NCBI GenBank assembly: GCA_050942695.1
Contig: JBMNNU010000183.1
Location: forward strand, 1 to 6,608
Direction: 5' to 3'
Source: JBMNNU01 sp050942695
GTDB lineage: Bacteria > Chloroflexota > UBA6077
DNA: 6,608 nucleotides
The position numbers were made by a program, and so were the translations under genes. This document shows positions 6,259-6,608 of this stretch, piece by piece. How positions within the stretch are numbered: the first letter of the stretch is position 1; each line of letters opens with the position of its first letter. Under the pieces are notes generated by a model. The model did not search any database, was not told the origin of the DNA, and saw only the letters and a list, made by a program, of their open reading frames with translations.

Positions 6259-6268
6259 GCTCGCCTAT
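6255..6268. promoter_or_regulatory. Small dyad spanning the WYL stop, before the cas gene
   Basis: ATAGGC (6255-6260) and GCCTAT (6263-6268) are exact inverted repeats around TC, overlapping the WYL stop codon (6256-6258). The cas gene ATG is 31 bases further on. It shares the TAGGC/GCCTA half-sites, in the opposite arrangement, with the dyad at 5102-5121. It may be an operator or a small hairpin between the two genes. Confidence 0.35.
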
Positions 6269-6299
6269 GAACATCAGATAATTAAAGACAGGAGGGGGA

Positions 6300-6608
6300 A
6301 TGATCGAATATTCAGGACATCCTTTAGTCGATGTTGGAATAGCTACAATTGCAGCTTTTGTAAACAAACGTGATTTGAGTTCGATTACAGAAGCAGACCT
6401 GGATAAGGTTGCTGATTTCATGGCCAAACAATATGTTAAAGATCCTCTCGTGTCGTTCTTAACAGTGGCTTTCCCTAACTCAGGTTTCACAAACCCGGCA
6501 TTTAGCAAGACACCAAAAAAACGGGATGAATACGCCGAGCGTGTCTTATATGGTTTCAAGTCAGGCATACCACAACTGAACGAGCGCTGCGTCTTTACTG
6601 GGGAGCCA
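6300..6608 (+). CDS. cst1: Type I-B CRISPR-associated Cas8b1/Cst1 (Cas8a1, CXXC-CXXC family), N-terminal 103 residues, runs off right edge
   Basis: This open frame has 103 codons and no stop before the window ends. Its N-terminus fits the Cst1 family: EYSGHPLVDVGIATIAAFVNK (3-23), the family's GHPxVDxGxAxxAA opening; ITEADLDKVADFM (29-41); LVSFLTVAFPNSGFTNPAF (50-68), with the characteristic FPNSGxTNP; and ERCVFTGEP (95-103), where the CxxxGxP segment begins. Cst1 is the large subunit of the type I-B Cascade complex, involved in PAM reading and target binding. The ribosome binding site AGGAGG (6290-6295) is strong and close to the ATG. By my count the gene is about 43% GC, far below the WYL gene, with A/T-rich third positions. 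This suggests horizontal acquisition. The rest of the locus (cst2/cas7, cas5, cas3, cas4, cas1, cas2, array) would be to the right and is not visible. The identity rests on motif recognition, not a search. Confidence 0.78.
   Translation, partial: MIEYSGHPLVDVGIATIAAFVNKRDLSSITEADLDKVADFMAKQYVKDPLVSFLTVAFPNSGFTNPAFSKTPKKRDEYAERVLYGFKSGIPQLNERCVFTGEP

Noticed and set aside
6248..6568. 106-codon minus-strand frame opposite the cas gene
   Set aside because: It is the antisense shadow of Cas8b1/Cst1. The plus-strand frame has the family motifs and a strong ribosome binding site.

Overview
The window looks like a high-GC bacterial chromosome. The gene content (nuoA-B-C-D-H without nuoEFG between D and H, a secreted MA-clan-like protein, a WYL regulator, a type I-B cas gene) and the many short G/C-rich intergenic repeats resemble what is seen in Chloroflexota, but this is an inference from style and not a placement.

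Left part (1-3545, minus strand): the 5' part of a respiratory complex I operon, transcribed right to left as nuoA-nuoB-nuoC-nuoD-nuoH. nuoH is cut by the left edge. A good sigma70-type promoter with an extended -10 lies at 3516-3545, giving a leader of about 245 nt before nuoA. The genes encode membrane subunit A, the Fe-S subunit B (cluster N2), the 30-kDa subunit C, the 49-kDa quinone-site subunit D, and the N-terminus of membrane subunit H. Together they form the quinone-reducing connection between the peripheral and membrane arms. Repeats interrupt the operon: a four-unit G-rich array plus a heptamer tract between nuoD and nuoH, one G-rich unit between nuoC and nuoD, and a different palindromic repeat pair read through in frame at the 5' end of nuoB.

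Middle (3546-5190): a divergent intergenic region, then a plus-strand gene for an exported protein with a degenerate gluzincin (peptidase MA-like) fold signature whose HEXXH site is lost. A repeat-derived hairpin follows, then a 369-bp gap holding a candidate promoter and a strong dyad.

Right part (5191-6608, plus strand): a complete HTH-WYL-type transcriptional regulator. Its WYL domain carries an in-frame insert made of the same two repeat families seen in the nuo spacers. Forty-one bases after its stop, base composition drops to about 43% GC and a new reading frame begins. It runs off the right edge and is recognisable as the N-terminus of Cas8b1/Cst1, the large Cascade subunit of a type I-B CRISPR-Cas system. 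The window therefore ends at what is probably the left boundary of a CRISPR-Cas operon, with a WYL regulator as the likely locus-associated controller. No CRISPR array is visible here.
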